This document shows, one piece after another, positions 6,013 to 6,606 of a stretch of 6,606 nucleotides of DNA. The position numbers and the translations under genes were made by a program. The notes under the pieces are model-generated. The model had not been told where the DNA came from. It did not search any database and was given only the letters and a program-made list of their open reading frames with translations. Source of the stretch: Acetobacterium sp. (GTDB taxonomy: Bacteria > Bacillota > Clostridia > Eubacteriales > Eubacteriaceae); contig JAKLQL010000527.1 of the NCBI GenBank assembly GCA_022013395.1, positions 1 to 6,606 of the forward strand, given 5' to 3'. Position 1 is the stretch's first letter; each line of letters begins with the position of its first letter.

Positions 6013-6606
6013 ATGAATATTATTGCGATTAACGGAAGTCCCAGAAAAAAAGAAAACACGGCGACGCTATTGGAAAAAGCCCTGGAGGGGGCAGCAGGTA
6101 AAGGGGCTCAAACCGAGCTCATTCATCTGTATGATTTGAATTATAAAGGTTGTATCAGTTGTTTTGCCTGTAAACGGATTGGTGGCAAAAGTTATGGAAA
6201 ATGTGCTGTCAAAGATGATTTGACTGAGGTTTTTGAGAAGATTGAGGAAGTGGACGCTCTGGTTTTAGGGTCACCCATCTATTTTGGCGAAGTTACCGGT
6301 GAAATGCGCTCATTCCTGGAGCGGTTATTTTTTCAGTATCATGTCTATGATAAGCAACGAACGGTTCTTTTCCCCCAAAAAATAAAAACCGGGTTCATTT
6401 TTACCATGAATGCTCCGGAACGGGTATTGAAGGAAATTAAATATGATATGAAATTCAAAGGATACGAAAGCATTCTTACCCATTTTTTCGGCAGTGCCAA
6501 AACGCTAGAAGCTACGGACACCTGGCAGTTTCCTGATTATTCGAAATTTGAGACGACTTCCTTTAATGTCGATGACAAAGCTAAACGGCGCCGGGAAGTG
6601 TTCCCC
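6013..6606 (+). CDS. Flavodoxin-like NAD(P)H-dependent oxidoreductase, 3' truncated
   Basis: The first 198 codons of a flavoprotein of the NADPH-dependent FMN reductase / iron-sulfur flavoprotein superfamily; the frame is open to the window end. The N-terminal FMN phosphate loop is visible (I4-A-I-N-G-S-P-R11 ... N15-T16), and the second flavin segment is G86-S-P-I-Y-F-G-E-V-T-G-E-M with helix R99-S-F-L-E-R. Between them lie four cysteines, C47-x2-C50-x2-C53-x10-C64, in a region where iron-sulfur flavoproteins carry a compact [4Fe-4S] motif. Whether a cluster is bound cannot be told from sequence alone. Start ATG 6013 follows AAGGAGT (6001-6007) by 5 nt. It has no signal peptide and is probably cytoplasmic. 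Substrate is unknown; a simple flavin or quinone reductase remains possible. Family length suggests little is missing. Confidence 0.88.
   Translation, partial: MNIIAINGSPRKKENTATLLEKALEGAAGKGAQTELIHLYDLNYKGCISCFACKRIGGKSYGKCAVKDDLTEVFEKIEEVDALVLGSPIYFGEVTGEMRSFLERLFFQYHVYDKQRTVLFPQKIKTGFIFTMNAPERVLKEIKYDMKFKGYESILTHFFGSAKTLEATDTWQFPDYSKFETTSFNVDDKAKRRREVFP

Noticed and set aside
1..6606. CRISPR array, insertion sequence, tRNA or phage genes
   Set aside because: No spaced direct repeats, transposase motifs, terminal inverted repeats or cloverleaf-like segments were seen.

Overview
The window holds the 3' part of a bacterial de novo pyrimidine (UMP) operon on the + strand, followed by a short accessory region. 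The gene order is pyrB (3' end only), pyrI, pyrC, pyrF, pyrK, pyrD, pyrE and a DJ-1/PfpI-family gene, ending in a strong rho-independent hairpin. Beyond the hairpin lie a small minus-strand gene (82 aa, TM1266/ACT-like) and a + strand flavoprotein gene (NADPH-dependent FMN reductase or iron-sulfur flavoprotein type) cut by the window end. The last two genes are divergent across a 267-nt AT-rich regulatory region.

The gene set points to an anaerobic Clostridia-type Firmicute. PyrD is class 1B, paired with the FAD/[2Fe-2S] subunit PyrK, so electrons go to NAD+ rather than quinone or fumarate. PyrF is the longer second subtype, PyrE is of the Thermus/clostridial type, and every start is preceded by a purine-rich GGAGG-like site. 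The TM1266-like protein (a family tied to [FeFe]-hydrogenase systems) and the Cys-rich flavoprotein also suit an anaerobe. My best guess is an Acetobacterium/Eubacterium-like acetogen. This is inference from gene content and style, not a database match.

Within the operon the genes are tightly packed. pyrB/pyrI share an ATGA overlap, pyrC/pyrF overlap by 26 nt, pyrF/pyrK by 10 nt and pyrK/pyrD by 8 nt. Only pyrI-pyrC (46 nt), pyrD-pyrE (43 nt, containing a 17-bp tandem duplication) and pyrE-pfpI (39 nt) are separated. PyrB and PyrI form aspartate transcarbamoylase, PyrC closes the ring, PyrD+PyrK oxidise dihydroorotate, PyrE adds ribose phosphate and PyrF decarboxylates OMP to UMP. The operon promoter and any leader or attenuator lie upstream of the window.

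Most of the window is ordinary core metabolism. The points worth a second look are the DJ-1/PfpI gene as last member of the pyr operon, the compact PyrC and PyrK (each seemingly lacking a family loop), and the divergent region, whose promoters overlap several inverted repeats. I found no CRISPR array, transposon, RNA gene or recognisable new defence or biosynthetic system.
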